Positions 34,675 to 45,517 of a stretch of DNA of 64,000 nucleotides are shown piece after piece. A program made the translations under genes and the position numbers. Source of the stretch: Chryseobacterium potabilaquae (GTDB lineage: Bacteria; Bacteroidota; Bacteroidia; Flavobacteriales; Weeksellaceae); the NCBI RefSeq assembly GCF_902728265.1, contig NZ_CACVBR010000002.1, forward strand, positions 62,001 to 126,000, given 5' to 3'. Under the pieces are notes generated by a model that saw nothing but the letters and a program-made list of their open reading frames with translations, was not told the origin of the DNA and made no database searches. Numbering within the stretch: position 1 is the first letter of the stretch; each line of letters begins with the position of its first letter.

Positions 34675-34707
34675 CCAAATTTTAAATTAAGTAACAATGA
34701 GATATTT

Positions 34708-35163
34708 ATGTCTTTAACGAAGAAAATCATATTGGGGTTGACTGTTATCTTAATCGGCATACAGTTTTTTCAACCTTTACGGAACCAGTCGGATGAAGTA
34801 ACAGCCTCCCATATTGAAAAAGTATATGCCGTACCGCAAAACGTAAAGACTATCCTTGTCCAGTCCTGTTACGACTGCCATAGTAATAATACCCGTTACC
34901 CGTGGTATAGCCGTATCCAACCCGGAACGTGGTATATGGCGCAGCATATAAAAAAAGGTAAGGAGGAACTCAACTTTAGCGAGTTTGGCGAATATTCTGC
35001 CCGCAGGCAGCGAAATAAGTTCAGGACTATGGCGGGGCAGGTTAAGGACGGAGAAATGCCCTTATCGTCATATACACTCATTCATCGAAATGCAGTATTG
35101 TCGCAAGAGGATAAGCAGGTTTTGATGAAGTGGTTTGAAACAATGGAAGATAGTATTAAATAA
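34708..35163 (+). CDS. Haem-binding domain protein (cytochrome-like)
   Basis: The 151-residue protein has an N-terminal membrane anchor (about residues 6-20) and one c-type haem motif CYDCH near residues 54-58, followed by SNNTRYPWYSRIQP, typical of the haem-binding domain family (PF14376). It is a periplasm-facing, membrane-anchored monohaem protein. It lies between the TRASH-like lipoprotein and the multicopper oxidase, so it could pass electrons to that oxidase. This link is inferred. Confidence 0.82.
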   Translation: MSLTKKIILGLTVILIGIQFFQPLRNQSDEVTASHIEKVYAVPQNVKTILVQSCYDCHSNNTRYPWYSRIQPGTWYMAQHIKKGKEELNFSEFGEYSARRQRNKFRTMAGQVKDGEMPLSSYTLIHRNAVLSQEDKQVLMKWFETMEDSIK

Positions 35164-35175
35164 AATTTAAAAATA

Positions 35176-37449
35176 ATGAACAGACATAAAAAAATATCCA
35201 TAAGGATACTGCAAACAGTACTGATACTGCTTTGCACACAAACCCTATTCGCACAGAAAGTAGTGCGATACGAATTATACGTAAAAGACACGTTGGTAAG
35301 CTATGCAGGAAAAGAAAAAAGAGCGATTGCGGTGAACGGGCAAATTCCGATGCCTACGCTCACTTTCACCGAGGGTGATACTGCCGAAATTGTAGTACAC
35401 AATCAGTTAAAAGAAAGTACATCATTGCACTGGCACGGCGTGTTCCTGCCCAATAAAGAGGACGGAGTACCGCATCTTACACAACAGCCGATTAAGCCCG
35501 GTACTACCTATACCTATCGTTTCCCTATTATTCAGCACGGTACGCACTGGTATCATTCTCATTCAGGATTACAGGAGCAGATAGGAATGTACGGTAGTTT
35601 TGTAATGAAAAAACGTGAGGATGATAAGACCTTTAGGAAAGGGATTGACGATTTGCCTACCGTACCCATAATCCTAAGCGAATGGACAAATTATAATCCC
35701 AACAATATTAACCGGATGTTGCACAATGCCAATGATTGGGCTGCCATCAAAAAAGGGGCTACGCAATCATACGTTGAAGCTATCAGAGAGGGGAAATTTG
35801 GCATAAAAGTAAAGAATGAATGGAAGCGGATGCTGGCAATGGACGTAAGCGATGTGTATTATGATAAAATCCTTATTAATGGCAGCAATTCGCCGGAGCT
35901 AAAAACGGTTGACGGCAAAACCTTAAAAGCAGGGGATAAAGTGCGGCTCCGCATATCCAATGGTGGCGCATCTTCCTATTTCTGGCTGCGTTATGCCGGG
36001 GGTAAGATTACCGTGGTGGCAAATGACGGTAACGATGTGGAACCCGTTGAGGTGGATAGGTTAATCATTGCGGTTTCCGAAACATACGATATAGTAATTA
36101 CCATTCCTGACGATGGTTTGTCGTATGAGTTTTTAGCTACAACCGAGGACAGGACACAATCGGCAAGCTATTTTATAGGTAACGGCATCAAGCAGCTTAT
36201 TTCTCCACTTCCCCGTTTGAAATATTTTGAGGGGATGAAGATGATGAACGATATGATGAAGATGAATGGCGACCTGGACGATATGGGTATGAATATGAGC
36301 CTGAACCAAATGGATATGAATGTGGTAATGTATCCCGAAATTACGGGAGAAGCAGGCAAGAAAGCAGACCACAGCAAGCACGATGGTATGAACATGGATA
36401 ATGACCCCAACCGTTATAATGCAAATGCGTTGGGAGATATTGTTACCTTAAACTATGCCATGCTCAAATCTCCCTACAATACAACACTTCCCAAAGATGC
36501 GCCTGTAAAAGATGTAAAATTTACCCTTACCGGAAATATGAACCGCTACGTTTGGAGCATGGACAATAAGGTGCTTTCCGAAACGGATAAAATACCCGTT
36601 AAGAAAGGGGAAATACTGCGTATTACTATTCATAACAACTCTATGATGCGCCACCCGATGCACCTCCACGGATTTGATTTTAGGGTATTGAACGGCAAAG
36701 GTGAAAATGCACCGCTTAAAAATATCATTGATATTATGCCGATGGAAACAGACACCCTTGAATTTGCAGCAAACGTGGACGGCGACTGGTTCTTCCATTG
36801 CCATATCTTATATCACATGATGTCGGGAATGAACAGGGTGTTTGCCGTAGGCGACTACCAAAACCCATACTTACCCGATAAGGCTAAAGCCTATAAAGCA
36901 TTACAGAGGGAAAGCAATATGCCCCATTTCATGGCGCAGAATGATTTTGCCACCAATGGTAATGACGGAGAGGCAATGCTCCAAAACGCAAGATGGAGTT
37001 TGGGTACAGAATGGCGTTTAGGTTACAATGATATGCACGGTTATGAAGTTGAAACCCACTTGGGGCGATATATCGGTAAAATGCAATGGCTCATGCCGTT
37101 TATTGGCTTTGACTGGCGTTATCGTAAAATGGGGATAGACGAACACGAAACAAACTTATTCGGACAAAAGAATGAAAAAGATACACGCAGGGCAGTTAGC
37201 TTAGGTGTTATGTACACGCTGCCAATGCTTATTAATTTTCAGGCAGAAGTATATCATGACGGCATTGTACGGTTATCGTTGATGCGAGAGGATATTCCTA
37301 TCTCGAAAAGATTAAGAGGCGGCTTTATGGTCAACACAGATTTTGAGTATATGGCAGAACTTAGATATATAGTAAACAAAAATATTGGCATCCGTACCCA
37401 CTATGATAGTGATATGGGGCTTGGTGTGGGACTTGCGTTGACTTACTAA
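35176..37449 (+). CDS. Periplasmic multicopper oxidase (CopA/PcoA type) with C-terminal beta-rich extension
   Basis: The 757-residue protein has a signal peptide (cleavage near LFA-Q, residue 26) and three cupredoxin domains. Copper ligands: HWHG near 85, HWYHSHSG near 124-131, HPMHLHGF near 491-498, and HCHILYHMMSGM near 540-551. A Met-rich segment lies near 350-385, as in CopA/PcoA oxidases that oxidise periplasmic Cu(I). About 190 residues follow the last ligand, with alternating aromatic beta-strands and a terminal Tyr, resembling an outer-membrane CopB-type barrel. That tail may be a fusion. Confidence 0.88.
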   Translation: MNRHKKISIRILQTVLILLCTQTLFAQKVVRYELYVKDTLVSYAGKEKRAIAVNGQIPMPTLTFTEGDTAEIVVHNQLKESTSLHWHGVFLPNKEDGVPHLTQQPIKPGTTYTYRFPIIQHGTHWYHSHSGLQEQIGMYGSFVMKKREDDKTFRKGIDDLPTVPIILSEWTNYNPNNINRMLHNANDWAAIKKGATQSYVEAIREGKFGIKVKNEWKRMLAMDVSDVYYDKILINGSNSPELKTVDGKTLKAGDKVRLRISNGGASSYFWLRYAGGKITVVANDGNDVEPVEVDRLIIAVSETYDIVITIPDDGLSYEFLATTEDRTQSASYFIGNGIKQLISPLPRLKYFEGMKMMNDMMKMNGDLDDMGMNMSLNQMDMNVVMYPEITGEAGKKADHSKHDGMNMDNDPNRYNANALGDIVTLNYAMLKSPYNTTLPKDAPVKDVKFTLTGNMNRYVWSMDNKVLSETDKIPVKKGEILRITIHNNSMMRHPMHLHGFDFRVLNGKGENAPLKNIIDIMPMETDTLEFAANVDGDWFFHCHILYHMMSGMNRVFAVGDYQNPYLPDKAKAYKALQRESNMPHFMAQNDFATNGNDGEAMLQNARWSLGTEWRLGYNDMHGYEVETHLGRYIGKMQWLMPFIGFDWRYRKMGIDEHETNLFGQKNEKDTRRAVSLGVMYTLPMLINFQAEVYHDGIVRLSLMREDIPISKRLRGGFMVNTDFEYMAELRYIVNKNIGIRTHYDSDMGLGVGLALTY

Positions 37450-37516
37450 AATTGCAATAAGCACCAATGGTTGTAAGCCGCAAAACCGTTAAATAATATC
37501 GGCAAAAAAACAGGTG

Positions 37517-37563
37517 GTAGTGATGCGGGGTTAGTTCGTAATAATTAACCTGCATCATGCTAC
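37517..37563. repeat. Imperfect inverted repeat downstream of the multicopper oxidase
   Basis: GTAG-TGATGC-GGGGTTA pairs imperfectly with TAACC-TGCATCA-TGCTAC around a 12-bp loop. It may be a transcript-end hairpin of the copper operon, though there is no strong T-run. Confidence 0.4.
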
Positions 37564-37648
37564 AACCCATTAAATTATACAACAAAATCTAAGTATCTCC
37601 ATCAGCAACACGATAGGGGTGAAATTCTATAAGTAGTAATTGCATAAT

Positions 37649-37673
37649 AAGCTAATATGAACAGTATTAGCTT
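37649..37673 (+). terminator. Hairpin before rteC copy 2
   Basis: AAGCTAATA (37649-37657) and TATTAGCTT (37665-37673) form a perfect 9-bp stem with a 7-bp loop, followed by TTTCTAT. It probably ends the copper transcript, with rteC copy 2 starting 41 nt later. Confidence 0.5.
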
Positions 37674-37713
37674 TTCTATATTAACGAACAATGTGTATTT
37701 CAAAATGAAGCGA

Positions 37714-38535
37714 ATGGAGAAATTTTACAATGAAATCTATCTTAAGTTGGAAACTGAAATCCAAGAACTGGAAATTGAAACTGACTTCCCCATAAAAAGA
37801 ATAGAAGCGGTTATACAGCTTATCATTCAAAGCCTTGCAGACTTAAAAGAGTTTGTGCTGAAAAATGACTTCAAGAATATGGAAGAAGAAATCCATTTTT
37901 TCAAATATCAGAAACCTGTTATTGTTTCAAAGCTCATCTACTATAATTCCATTTATAAAATCGAAACGAGAAGACCGTATGGAAATAAGCGTACCAAGAA
38001 ATATTTTACCAAAGAGCTGAAAAAGCTAAAAAGGTTCTTTGAGAACAATCTCGATTTTTACAAGTATTACCGCAGCAACAATTCTTTCGTTGACGAGAAG
38101 TTTTTTGTACGTGGCAAGCACGATATAAGGCTATGGTTGGACACTTTTTATTTTGAGGCAGACCATCGCTTTTCTACTTCGCACGATTACAAGGTTGCCA
38201 AGATAATTGCCAATGACCTGATACAAGTTTATTTAGAGGACAGGCTGAATAACGTCAATGAGAAAAAAGGTTCAGACAATGCGTTGAAATGGACGGCAAG
38301 CAAAACAGCACTTACGGAACTCATTTATGCACTATACGCCCACGGTGTATTTAACAATGGGAATACAGACATAAAATTAATCGCCAAAGCATTTGAAGAT
38401 GCCTTTAATATTGAGTTGGGCGACTTTTACCACACGTTTATGGAACTTAAAGCCCGTAAAATAAACCGGACGAAATTCCTTGACAACCTGTGTGAAGCAC
38501 TGATTAAGAAAATGGACGAACAAGACGAAAAGTAA
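37714..38535 (+). CDS. rteC: RteC homologue, copy 2
   Basis: I set the start at ATG 37714 (MEKFYNEIYLK), which aligns with copy 1 at a constant 13,072-bp offset; another ATG lies three codons upstream at 37705. The 273-residue product matches copy 1 almost completely from about residue 36 to the end, and differs at roughly 16 of the first 35 residues. It ends 5 nt from the convergent stop of the methylase-helicase gene. Different N-termini may mean different partners or DNA sites. Confidence 0.82.
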   Translation: MEKFYNEIYLKLETEIQELEIETDFPIKRIEAVIQLIIQSLADLKEFVLKNDFKNMEEEIHFFKYQKPVIVSKLIYYNSIYKIETRRPYGNKRTKKYFTKELKKLKRFFENNLDFYKYYRSNNSFVDEKFFVRGKHDIRLWLDTFYFEADHRFSTSHDYKVAKIIANDLIQVYLEDRLNNVNEKKGSDNALKWTASKTALTELIYALYAHGVFNNGNTDIKLIAKAFEDAFNIELGDFYHTFMELKARKINRTKFLDNLCEALIKKMDEQDEK

Positions 38536-38537
38536 GC
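37801..38537 (+). repeat. Long direct repeat, right copy (rteC)
   Basis: This is the same-orientation partner of 24729-25465. Bases 38080-38234 are identical to 25008-25162. The direct repeats enclose about 12.3 kb carrying the whole copper module. Confidence 0.88.
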
Positions 38538-38540
38538 ATA

Positions 38541-41500
38541 TTACAATACGCCACGGGGCAAATGAACACCTTTTGTCCGTATAATGCTTTCCTGAACCTT
38601 TGGGGCTTCTTTCTGCTTCTCTGCCTGCTCCGGAGCATCTTGTTTGGTTTCAGGCGTAATAGATAGCTGTATCTTTCTTTCCACGGCTGCCAGTTCCGTT
38701 TTAAGCTCACTCAATCGGCTTTCCTTAGACCAAGTACCGTTAACCACTTCCTGAAGTATAGGCAGGTCTTTTTGTATTTCCGCAACCTTATCTTGTTCCT
38801 GCTTAATAAAGCCTGGCAGTTTTTCCAAAGCCCTCAAAAAATTCATTGCAGCAGTTTCAGGGTCTTTTGCCATTAGACCATTATTGTAGGTGTATTTGAT
38901 ATTGCCCTCGCCCTGTACCAGAAAGCGGTTTACCCTAATATCCACACCCTCTTTTTCTGATATTTCAGTTTTAACCAACAGCGTAAAACTATACAAGCTG
39001 CCTATTTCCTCATACTGACCTGCGGTGCGGGCTTTGTCCGCAATCTCGTTAAGTTTTGAGCCTATTTGTTTCGGGTTTGCATTGGGTGGTAAGCCCTCCA
39101 ACAGCACAGGGTTTTCGATTGTACCGTCCGAACGCTTTTGCAGGCGTTGCTGTAAATTTTCCCAGTCTGTACTCATCCGGTTCAAACGGGATTGAGTGCT
39201 TTGCAACATTTCCGTATAATCCTGCACCTTAAATTTGGCACTGGATTTTGAACGGTTGAACGCCTGTTTTTCGCTTTCCAGTCCGGCAATCTGCTTTTCC
39301 AGTTTGGCTTTATCCAACAGGTCTGTATTTCCTGACAGGATTGCCACATATTCCGAAAAGTTCATTCCCGATTTTTCGTCCATACTTCCCTCGTCAATTG
39401 TTCTTTTGGTCAGGTTGTTGGTCTTTAACTGGTCGATGAAAAGCTGCTTATTATACAGCAGGTTGAACTTGTAACTATCCAACGATTTTTCAACGGCATA
39501 GATGATAACAGCCACTTTATTATCGGCAAAGAATTTAGCAATCTCGTTGCCTTTACGGATTGCCCGCCCGTCCCTTTGGGCAAGATCTGACGGTCGCCAC
39601 GGTGTATCTAAATGATGAACGGCAACGGCTCTTTTCTGTGCATTGACACCCGTACCCAACATACTGGTAGAACCGAAAAGCACACGGATTTTGCCCTCGT
39701 TCATCCGATTGATAAGGTCTGTACGCTGCTTATCATTTTTCGCTTCCTGGATAAACCTTACTTCGTGCGCAGGGATGCCGTGGTCTTCCACGAGCTTGCG
39801 TTTGATTTCGGAGTACACATTCCATTCGCCGGGCTTGTAGGTTCCCAAATCCGAGAAAACGAACTGCGTTCCTTTCTGTGCATTGAACTGGTTATAATAC
39901 TTGGCGATATTTGCTGCACAATGCGAAGCCTTGTTGTCGGGATGGTCGTCGTAGATACCGCTTACCATACGCATATCGAGCGACATCTTGCGGGCGTAAT
40001 CGGTAGCAATAAGCATTTTTGCTTTTTCCTCCCTTTGCGATAATGGTTCTCTACCGAGCAAAGTAGCATCGCCCGTTTTGGCAAACTGCATCAGGCTTTG
40101 GATAAAGGCTTCTTGGTCGGGCGTTGGCGGTATGTTGTACAATACCTCGTTCTTAGTGGGGCGGTCAATACCAATATCCTTAGCCGTTCTGTAATCCGTT
40201 ATTTCAGAATAGAACTGTGCCAGTTCCGGCACTTTGATAAAGTAGCGGAAACGCTCTTTTGCTACAATATTGTTAGCTACCGAAAATTCATAATCGGTCG
40301 TTTTCCGTGCATAGATAGCTGCCCACGCATCAAAGGAATGAATACCCTGTTTTTCCAATGCACGGGGGCGCAGGTATTTAAACAGCAGGTACAATTCCGT
40401 TAATGAATTGCTGATGGTTGTACCCGAAAGAAAGGTTGCACCCATATCCGCATTGGTACGCTCTTGAATGGTGCGGATTGCAAACAGCAGGTTCAGTGCC
40501 TTTTGGCTGCCATCCACGTTACCCAGTCCGGCAACCCGTGTATGACGGGTGTTGAACATTAGGTTTTTGAACTGGTGGCTTTCGTCCACAAACAAATGGT
40601 CTATACCCATCATCTTAAAGTCCACAATATCATCTTTGCGGTTTTCAATATCGTGTTGCAGCGTTTTCAGCTTTACTTCAAGATTTTCTTTTCGCTTGAT
40701 TACCCCGGCGAGCATTCCCCTTGTCACTTCCTTGCCTTGCGATTTCAGGGCATCGAGGTTGCGCTCTACGCTGTCTAATTCTATTTCGAGAATTTCCTTT
40801 TGTATTTCGGGCGATTGAGGTATCATTCCAAACTGGTCGTGCGTAAGTATCACACAATCCCAGTCGTTGTTTTTAATATCCCCGAAAATCCGCAGGCGTC
40901 TCTTTGGCGTAAAATCATCAATACCTGGATAAAGGATTTTAGCGTGTGGATAGGCTTTGCGGTAGTCTTCGGCAATGGCAGGTATATTCGCTTTCAGCCC
41001 GATAATCATCGGCTTATGGGCTAATCCCAAACGCTTCATTTCCTGCGCTGCGGCACACATTATCAGCGTTTTCCCTGCGCCTACTTCGTGGTCGCATATA
41101 GCACCGTTGTTCAGCTTTATCATCCAAATGGTGTCCTTTTGGCTTGAATACAGGTCTTCAATGCCCAATGCCTTACGGTCTAATCCCGGAAAGTCCTGAT
41201 GGCTGCCGTCATAGTGCGGGCGGACGAAACAGTTAAAAGTATCGTTGTACTGGTCGGTCAGCCTGTTTTTAAACTCATCGTTTTGTGCGTGTAGCCAGTC
41301 GGTAAAGGCGGTACGGATTTCATCAATCTTGGTGTTCGCCATTTGTATGGCTTCCATATCCCGTACTTTGACCTCTTGGTCGCCAACCAGTACTTTTTTG
41401 GTAATATCAGGCGTGGTATTGACAAGGGCGTGTTTGAGCAGGGCAATACCGTCAAACGTGCGGCTTTCCGCTTTGACGGCATATTTTTCCCAAATGTGCA

Positions 41501-43994
41501 TATTGCCCTGATGACACTTTACAGAAAAGTCGTCGGAGCTTTCGGAATAATGAACCAGTACATCCGCATCAAACAGGTGCGAAGCGAAACGGGCATAAAT
41601 CCCAGTAGGTATCCACCGTTCGCCGAGGTTAAAATCCAATTCCTCAAAGTCAATACGTTTTGGTCGGGCTTCCTCTAAAGCGTTAAGGCTTTCTTTGGCT
41701 TCGGTATCATCGGGATTGTTTTCGAGATAGGCTCTTACGTCGTCGGCTTTCTCAACTACGTTACCTGCAATCCAACGTTCAGCTATTTCGTATTCCTGTT
41801 GTAGCGGATTGAAGAACAACCGCCCGTGCAGGGCTTCTTTAAGGGTATCGGTAGGCAGGCTGCTGATTTCGGACATAAAGTCCAAATCCACATTTCCGTA
41901 TTTGTTCAGCGAGGCGGCTAAAGCCTCTTCGGGATTTTCGGTTGCTAACGTAGTGGTAGAAAAGCTAACGGGACGGCTGAAAATATCCGCTTTGTGGATT
42001 ACGCCGCCAATGATACGCTCCAGATAGGGGATTTCTTTGCCTGCGCTGTCGGTCTTTATCAGCTTGGCATTGTCGGCAGCATTGAGATTACCGTATTTTT
42101 TGACAAAGCCATCGTACAGGAGGTTCAGCGTTTCCCTTTCTTCTTTATGCTCGGTCTGCTTTTCAGCTTCTTTTTGGTACAGGTTGATATAACTGTCCCT
42201 TACGGCTATATAGGCTTCGGCTCTTGCTTTCTGTGAGCTCGGCAATTGCAACGGATGAAAGGTTGCTGTTGCCTTGTCGTCGTTCCTTTGCACATCTTGC
42301 AGATAACCAACCCAACCGTTATCTACCACAAGGCAATCGTTACGGTGGAATGATTGCAGTTCGCCAGTGTACGGGGCAGGTTCAGGAATAGCATTAATAT
42401 TGGTAGTGGCAATGGCTGTCTTATCAGACTGGCCATTACCGTTTGTTTGTGAAAACAGGTCGCCAATAGCTTCCTGTTTTTTGTCGTTTACTTGGTGGCT
42501 TCCATTGGCAGCACCATTAGATTTTAGCGGTGTGTAAGACTGCTGCCTTGCACTACTGAACAGGTCTGGCTGACGACTTGTTGTACCTCTTCTTTTTTTA
42601 GTGCTTTGTCTTTTGGCTTGGGTAGTTCTTTTAGGTGGAGCAAGAACCATTATAGGTTCGCCCGCACTTTCAAACAGGTCAAAAATACTTAGTTGCTTTA
42701 ATTCCTGCGGGCTTTCCTGACGGAGTACCGGAGTGGATACAGATTGCGGTTTTTGCTGAATGATTACAGGGTCGATAACCGGAGGTGTAACCTTTGGTTC
42801 AATCGGAATTTGTATAACAGGCTCATCGCTGCGTTCGCCTCTGTATAAATTCAAATTCAGGTGCTTTCCAAAATCTTCGGAAAGCATTTGCTTCAAATCT
42901 TCGGCAATCCCCTCAACACCGTCTTTATGCGTATAGATTAAGGCAGGTTGCCCGTATGGGTCGGTATCTAATTTTTGGTCGGTATGGATAATTCTTGCAC
43001 TATCCTGAAAGAGCGCATTGCCCGGCGTATTGTATTCGGTTGGCTTGCTTTGGCAAAACAGATCTTCCCTGTCGGTCAGATTTTTTTTTGCCGTATTTTT
43101 TTGTAGGATAATAAGGTCGCTGCCTACTTCCGTACCTGCATATTCGGTAAACAGGTTGTTGGGCAATCTTACAACCGAAACCAAATTATTATCCTGCATT
43201 AACGCCCTGCGTATGGGTTCGTTCTTAGGGCTGTTCAGAATGCCCTGTGAAGTAATATAAGCCAACAAGCCGCCCTCACGGAGCATATCAGCACCTTTCA
43301 GAAAAAAGTAATTGTGTATGCTTCTGGCAGCTTGTTCCTTTGCGCTGTTTCTACTGCGGGAATAAGAAAGGTCAAATACAGAAGTATCGCCAAAAGGGAT
43401 ATTACTGGCAATTATATCATAGCTGTTTTGTTCCCTTTCGGGGATTTCTTCAAAACCGTTTATACGGATATTGCTATCGGGGTAAAGCTGCTTTAAAATC
43501 TTGCCTGTAAGCAAGTCCTTTTCATAAGCGGTAACACTGGCTGTTTGGTTTTCCGAAAAGGATTGGATGAATGAACCGATACCTGCGGAGGGTTCGAGGA
43601 ATTTATCAATGTGCAGACCATTATCCCGCAAGGCAGATGAAATGGCATCTATAACCTTTGGCGGTGTATAAAAAGCCGTCAGTACGGAACTTTTCATACT
43701 GTCCACATACCTGCGGTATTGCTTATCGTCTTCGGAATTTTCTTTGAGTAGTTGGTGGAGTTCCTGCGTGAGTGGAAAAAGGTCGTGTTCTGTTTTTCTC
43801 CAATGATTGATATCTATTTTGTTTTCTATGGGGTTCAGAACGAATTTAAGACCGCCAAATCCGCTGTATCGCATCATTAGCAGTCTTTCGCCTACGGTGG
43901 CTTGCCGTTTCTCCTTTTCCAGTTTAAAAACAATTCGCAGGGCATCAATATTCTGTTGGAGATGGAACCGTTTACTGAAGCCCATTTTCCTCAA
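38541..43994 (-). CDS. Giant N6-adenine methylase / SNF2-type helicase fusion
   Basis: The 1817-residue protein begins with a methylase domain: SAM motif EPSAGIGSF near 138-146 and catalytic-type NIPFG near 194-198, a variant of NPPF/Y. A low-complexity linker follows (~400-540). The central-to-C-terminal part is an SF2 helicase: DHEVGAGKT near 970, VDESHQF near 1135, and the motif V/VI block GTGVNAQKR to [11 protein letters not shown] near 1450-1490. A coiled-coil tail ends it. Bacteroidota ICEs carry this family in the backbone; P1 DarB-like proteins are comparable, so protection of entering DNA from restriction is plausible. It overlaps DUF1896 by 23 nt. Confidence 0.85.
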   Translation of the reverse strand: MRKMGFSKRFHLQQNIDALRIVFKLEKEKRQATVGERLLMMRYSGFGGLKFVLNPIENKIDINHWRKTEHDLFPLTQELHQLLKENSEDDKQYRRYVDSMKSSVLTAFYTPPKVIDAISSALRDNGLHIDKFLEPSAGIGSFIQSFSENQTASVTAYEKDLLTGKILKQLYPDSNIRINGFEEIPEREQNSYDIIASNIPFGDTSVFDLSYSRSRNSAKEQAARSIHNYFFLKGADMLREGGLLAYITSQGILNSPKNEPIRRALMQDNNLVSVVRLPNNLFTEYAGTEVGSDLIILQKNTAKKNLTDREDLFCQSKPTEYNTPGNALFQDSARIIHTDQKLDTDPYGQPALIYTHKDGVEGIAEDLKQMLSEDFGKHLNLNLYRGERSDEPVIQIPIEPKVTPPVIDPVIIQQKPQSVSTPVLRQESPQELKQLSIFDLFESAGEPIMVLAPPKRTTQAKRQSTKKRRGTTSRQPDLFSSARQQSYTPLKSNGAANGSHQVNDKKQEAIGDLFSQTNGNGQSDKTAIATTNINAIPEPAPYTGELQSFHRNDCLVVDNGWVGYLQDVQRNDDKATATFHPLQLPSSQKARAEAYIAVRDSYINLYQKEAEKQTEHKEERETLNLLYDGFVKKYGNLNAADNAKLIKTDSAGKEIPYLERIIGGVIHKADIFSRPVSFSTTTLATENPEEALAASLNKYGNVDLDFMSEISSLPTDTLKEALHGRLFFNPLQQEYEIAERWIAGNVVEKADDVRAYLENNPDDTEAKESLNALEEARPKRIDFEELDFNLGERWIPTGIYARFASHLFDADVLVHYSESSDDFSVKCHQGNMHIWEKYAVKAESRTFDGIALLKHALVNTTPDITKKVLVGDQEVKVRDMEAIQMANTKIDEIRTAFTDWLHAQNDEFKNRLTDQYNDTFNCFVRPHYDGSHQDFPGLDRKALGIEDLYSSQKDTIWMIKLNNGAICDHEVGAGKTLIMCAAAQEMKRLGLAHKPMIIGLKANIPAIAEDYRKAYPHAKILYPGIDDFTPKRRLRIFGDIKNNDWDCVILTHDQFGMIPQSPEIQKEILEIELDSVERNLDALKSQGKEVTRGMLAGVIKRKENLEVKLKTLQHDIENRKDDIVDFKMMGIDHLFVDESHQFKNLMFNTRHTRVAGLGNVDGSQKALNLLFAIRTIQERTNADMGATFLSGTTISNSLTELYLLFKYLRPRALEKQGIHSFDAWAAIYARKTTDYEFSVANNIVAKERFRYFIKVPELAQFYSEITDYRTAKDIGIDRPTKNEVLYNIPPTPDQEAFIQSLMQFAKTGDATLLGREPLSQREEKAKMLIATDYARKMSLDMRMVSGIYDDHPDNKASHCAANIAKYYNQFNAQKGTQFVFSDLGTYKPGEWNVYSEIKRKLVEDHGIPAHEVRFIQEAKNDKQRTDLINRMNEGKIRVLFGSTSMLGTGVNAQKRAVAVHHLDTPWRPSDLAQRDGRAIRKGNEIAKFFADNKVAVIIYAVEKSLDSYKFNLLYNKQLFIDQLKTNNLTKRTIDEGSMDEKSGMNFSEYVAILSGNTDLLDKAKLEKQIAGLESEKQAFNRSKSSAKFKVQDYTEMLQSTQSRLNRMSTDWENLQQRLQKRSDGTIENPVLLEGLPPNANPKQIGSKLNEIADKARTAGQYEEIGSLYSFTLLVKTEISEKEGVDIRVNRFLVQGEGNIKYTYNNGLMAKDPETAAMNFLRALEKLPGFIKQEQDKVAEIQKDLPILQEVVNGTWSKESRLSELKTELAAVERKIQLSITPETKQDAPEQAEKQKEAPKVQESIIRTKGVHLPRGVL

Positions 43995-44409
43995 TCCATA
44001 TTGAGATGGTTCCAGTCAGTTCGGTGTAGAGTACATCAAACTCATACCCATAGGCGAAATCATCGGTTAATTTGTATCCTGCGAAAACAGGCTCACATAC
44101 AGGGAACATTTTCAGGGCGAACAGTCGCAGTTCCTCGTCTGCCATTATGGTATCAAACTCATTGCATACCACTTTGAAAACCGTGTCGAACTTGGAGAAG
44201 TGCAAGCCCTCAAAAAGTATGTAATTGGCTATTTCGTCGCATTGCTCAACGGCGTTTCCCGAACGGAAAGCACCTTCGTAAGCATTGGCAGCCCACGAAG
44301 ACCGTTGGTCTATAAATTTTTGGTCGTGTGCCTTTTCGGGAAAGCTGCTGTTTAATAGTTCTTGCAGTCGTAATCTGAAAAACGACAGGTCTTTTTGCTG
44401 TACATCCAT
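43972..44409 (-). CDS. DUF1896 protein
   Basis: The 145-residue soluble protein begins [19 protein letters not shown] and contains [14 protein letters not shown], features of DUF1896, a family almost confined to Bacteroidota conjugative elements. It overlaps the 5' end of the methylase-helicase gene by 23 nt, so the two are translationally coupled. It may be an accessory subunit of that enzyme. No catalytic motif is seen. The ICE motif pair lies 70-100 nt upstream of its start. Confidence 0.82.
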   Translation of the reverse strand: MDVQQKDLSFFRLRLQELLNSSFPEKAHDQKFIDQRSSWAANAYEGAFRSGNAVEQCDEIANYILFEGLHFSKFDTVFKVVCNEFDTIMADEELRLFALKMFPVCEPVFAGYKLTDDFAYGYEFDVLYTELTGTISIWIEENGLQ

Positions 44410-44478
44410 ACTTTATTTTGTTTTGAATTTTACTTAAATCCTAAAATTAGAAGCAGGAGCAAATGCCTTTGATAATGT

Positions 44479-44511
44479 TGCAGGGTTTGGCTTTGAAAGG
44501 CAGGATTTGGC
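44479..44511 (-). promoter_or_regulatory. Tandem ICE-wide motif pair upstream of the DUF1896/methylase operon
   Basis: In gene orientation the copies are GCCAAATCCTGCC (44511-44499) and GCCAAACCCTGCA (44491-44479), with exactly 20-bp spacing. The nearer copy ends 70 nt before the DUF1896 ATG. The spacer TTTCAAA resembles the TTTGAAC spacer at the traA site. Function is inferred. Confidence 0.66.
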
Positions 44512-44582
44512 TATTTACAATAGAAATTTGAAATGATAATTTGTACAGAATTGGTGCTTGGATATATGTTTTTTCACAAACT

Positions 44583-44619
44583 ATTTTTGTGGTTTAAATA
44601 TTTATCGTAATATTGCGAT
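44583..44619 (+). promoter_or_regulatory. ars promoter box and ArsR operator candidate
   Basis: TATTTTTG at 44583-44590 fits TAnnTTTG. The imperfect palindrome ATCG-TAATATTG-CGAT at 44604-44619 lies about where transcription would start and 18 nt before the arsR ATG, a classic place for an ArsR repressor site. A related ATCGTAATAAAGCAATA word recurs near 44986 before the next gene. Confidence 0.55.
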
Positions 44620-44636
44620 GTAAAATTAAGTGTATT

Positions 44637-44966
44637 ATGGGCGTAACAAAAACTGAAATATTTACAGAGCAGCAAAACAACTTGGCAACCTCTTTAAAGG
44701 CATTGGCTCATCCTGCCCGTATAGCTATCCTACAATACATCATTAAACAGAATGCTTGCATTTGTAATGACTTGGTGGAAGAATTAGGATTGGCACAGGC
44801 TACCATTTCACAACATTTGAAAGAACTGAAAAGCATTGGCATCATCAAAGGAAGTATCGAGGGAACCAGTGTATGTTACTGCATTGATGAAAATGTTTGG
44901 CAGAAGCTAAAAAATGAACTCAATATGTTCTTTGTAGATAATGTAGGGGTTGATAAATGCTGTTAA
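44637..44966 (+). CDS. arsR: ArsR-family metalloregulator of the arsenic operon
   Basis: Start ATG 44637 (MGVTKTEIF) gives 109 residues. A winged HTH is clear: ATISQHLKELKSIGIIKG. The metal site is the variant CICNDL (two Cys near residue 43) in place of ELCVCDL, and a terminal DKCC adds two more Cys. ArsR proteins repress until As(III) binds. It heads the operon DUF6428, phosphoesterase, GcvH-like, ACR3. The palindrome at 44604 is its likely operator. Confidence 0.9.
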   Translation: MGVTKTEIFTEQQNNLATSLKALAHPARIAILQYIIKQNACICNDLVEELGLAQATISQHLKELKSIGIIKGSIEGTSVCYCIDENVWQKLKNELNMFFVDNVGVDKCC

Positions 44967-45023
44967 GCATTTTTTTAAATGTATCAATCGTAATAAAGCA
45001 ATATAGCAATTAAATAAAAAACA

Positions 45024-45488
45024 ATGAAACTATCAAACATCAAAGAAATCTTACCAGCATTAGATAATGTTGAATTTCAATTAGAGAACGGAACATTTGT
45101 ACCGGAACATTTTCACGTTACAGAGGTAGGCGTTATTACCAAACACTTTATTGATTGTGGTGGAACGATTAGAAAAGAAAAAGTTGTCAATTTCCAATTA
45201 TGGAATGCTAACGACTTTGAACACAGGTTAAAACCAACCAAACTATTAAACATCATCAAACTATCTGAAGAAAAACTGGGTATCGAAGATGCCGAGATAG
45301 AGGTAGAATACCAAAGCGAAACGATTGGTAAATATGATTTGGATTTTAACGGAAACCATTTTGTATTAAAGAACAAACAAACCGCTTGCCTGGCGAGTGA
45401 TGCCTGCGGCATTCCTGCGGAAAAACAAAAAGTAAACTTGGCAGAATTAAAAGATGCTTGCTGTACGCCTAATTCGGGATGTTGTTAA
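45024..45488 (+). CDS. DUF6428 protein with Cys-rich C-terminus
   Basis: The 154-residue soluble protein begins MKLSNIKEILPALDNVEF, and its last ~40 residues include ACLASDACGIPAEKQ and end CCTPNSGCC. DUF6428 proteins are found next to arsR and arsenic transport genes in Bacteroidota. The clustered Cys, including two adjacent pairs, suggest As(III) binding, but no activity is known. It lies between arsR and a phosphoesterase gene, spacing 57 and 29 nt. Confidence 0.75.
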   Translation: MKLSNIKEILPALDNVEFQLENGTFVPEHFHVTEVGVITKHFIDCGGTIRKEKVVNFQLWNANDFEHRLKPTKLLNIIKLSEEKLGIEDAEIEVEYQSETIGKYDLDFNGNHFVLKNKQTACLASDACGIPAEKQKVNLAELKDACCTPNSGCC

Positions 45489-45517
45489 CCTAAACTATCA
45501 TATAAAAAATCAATAAA

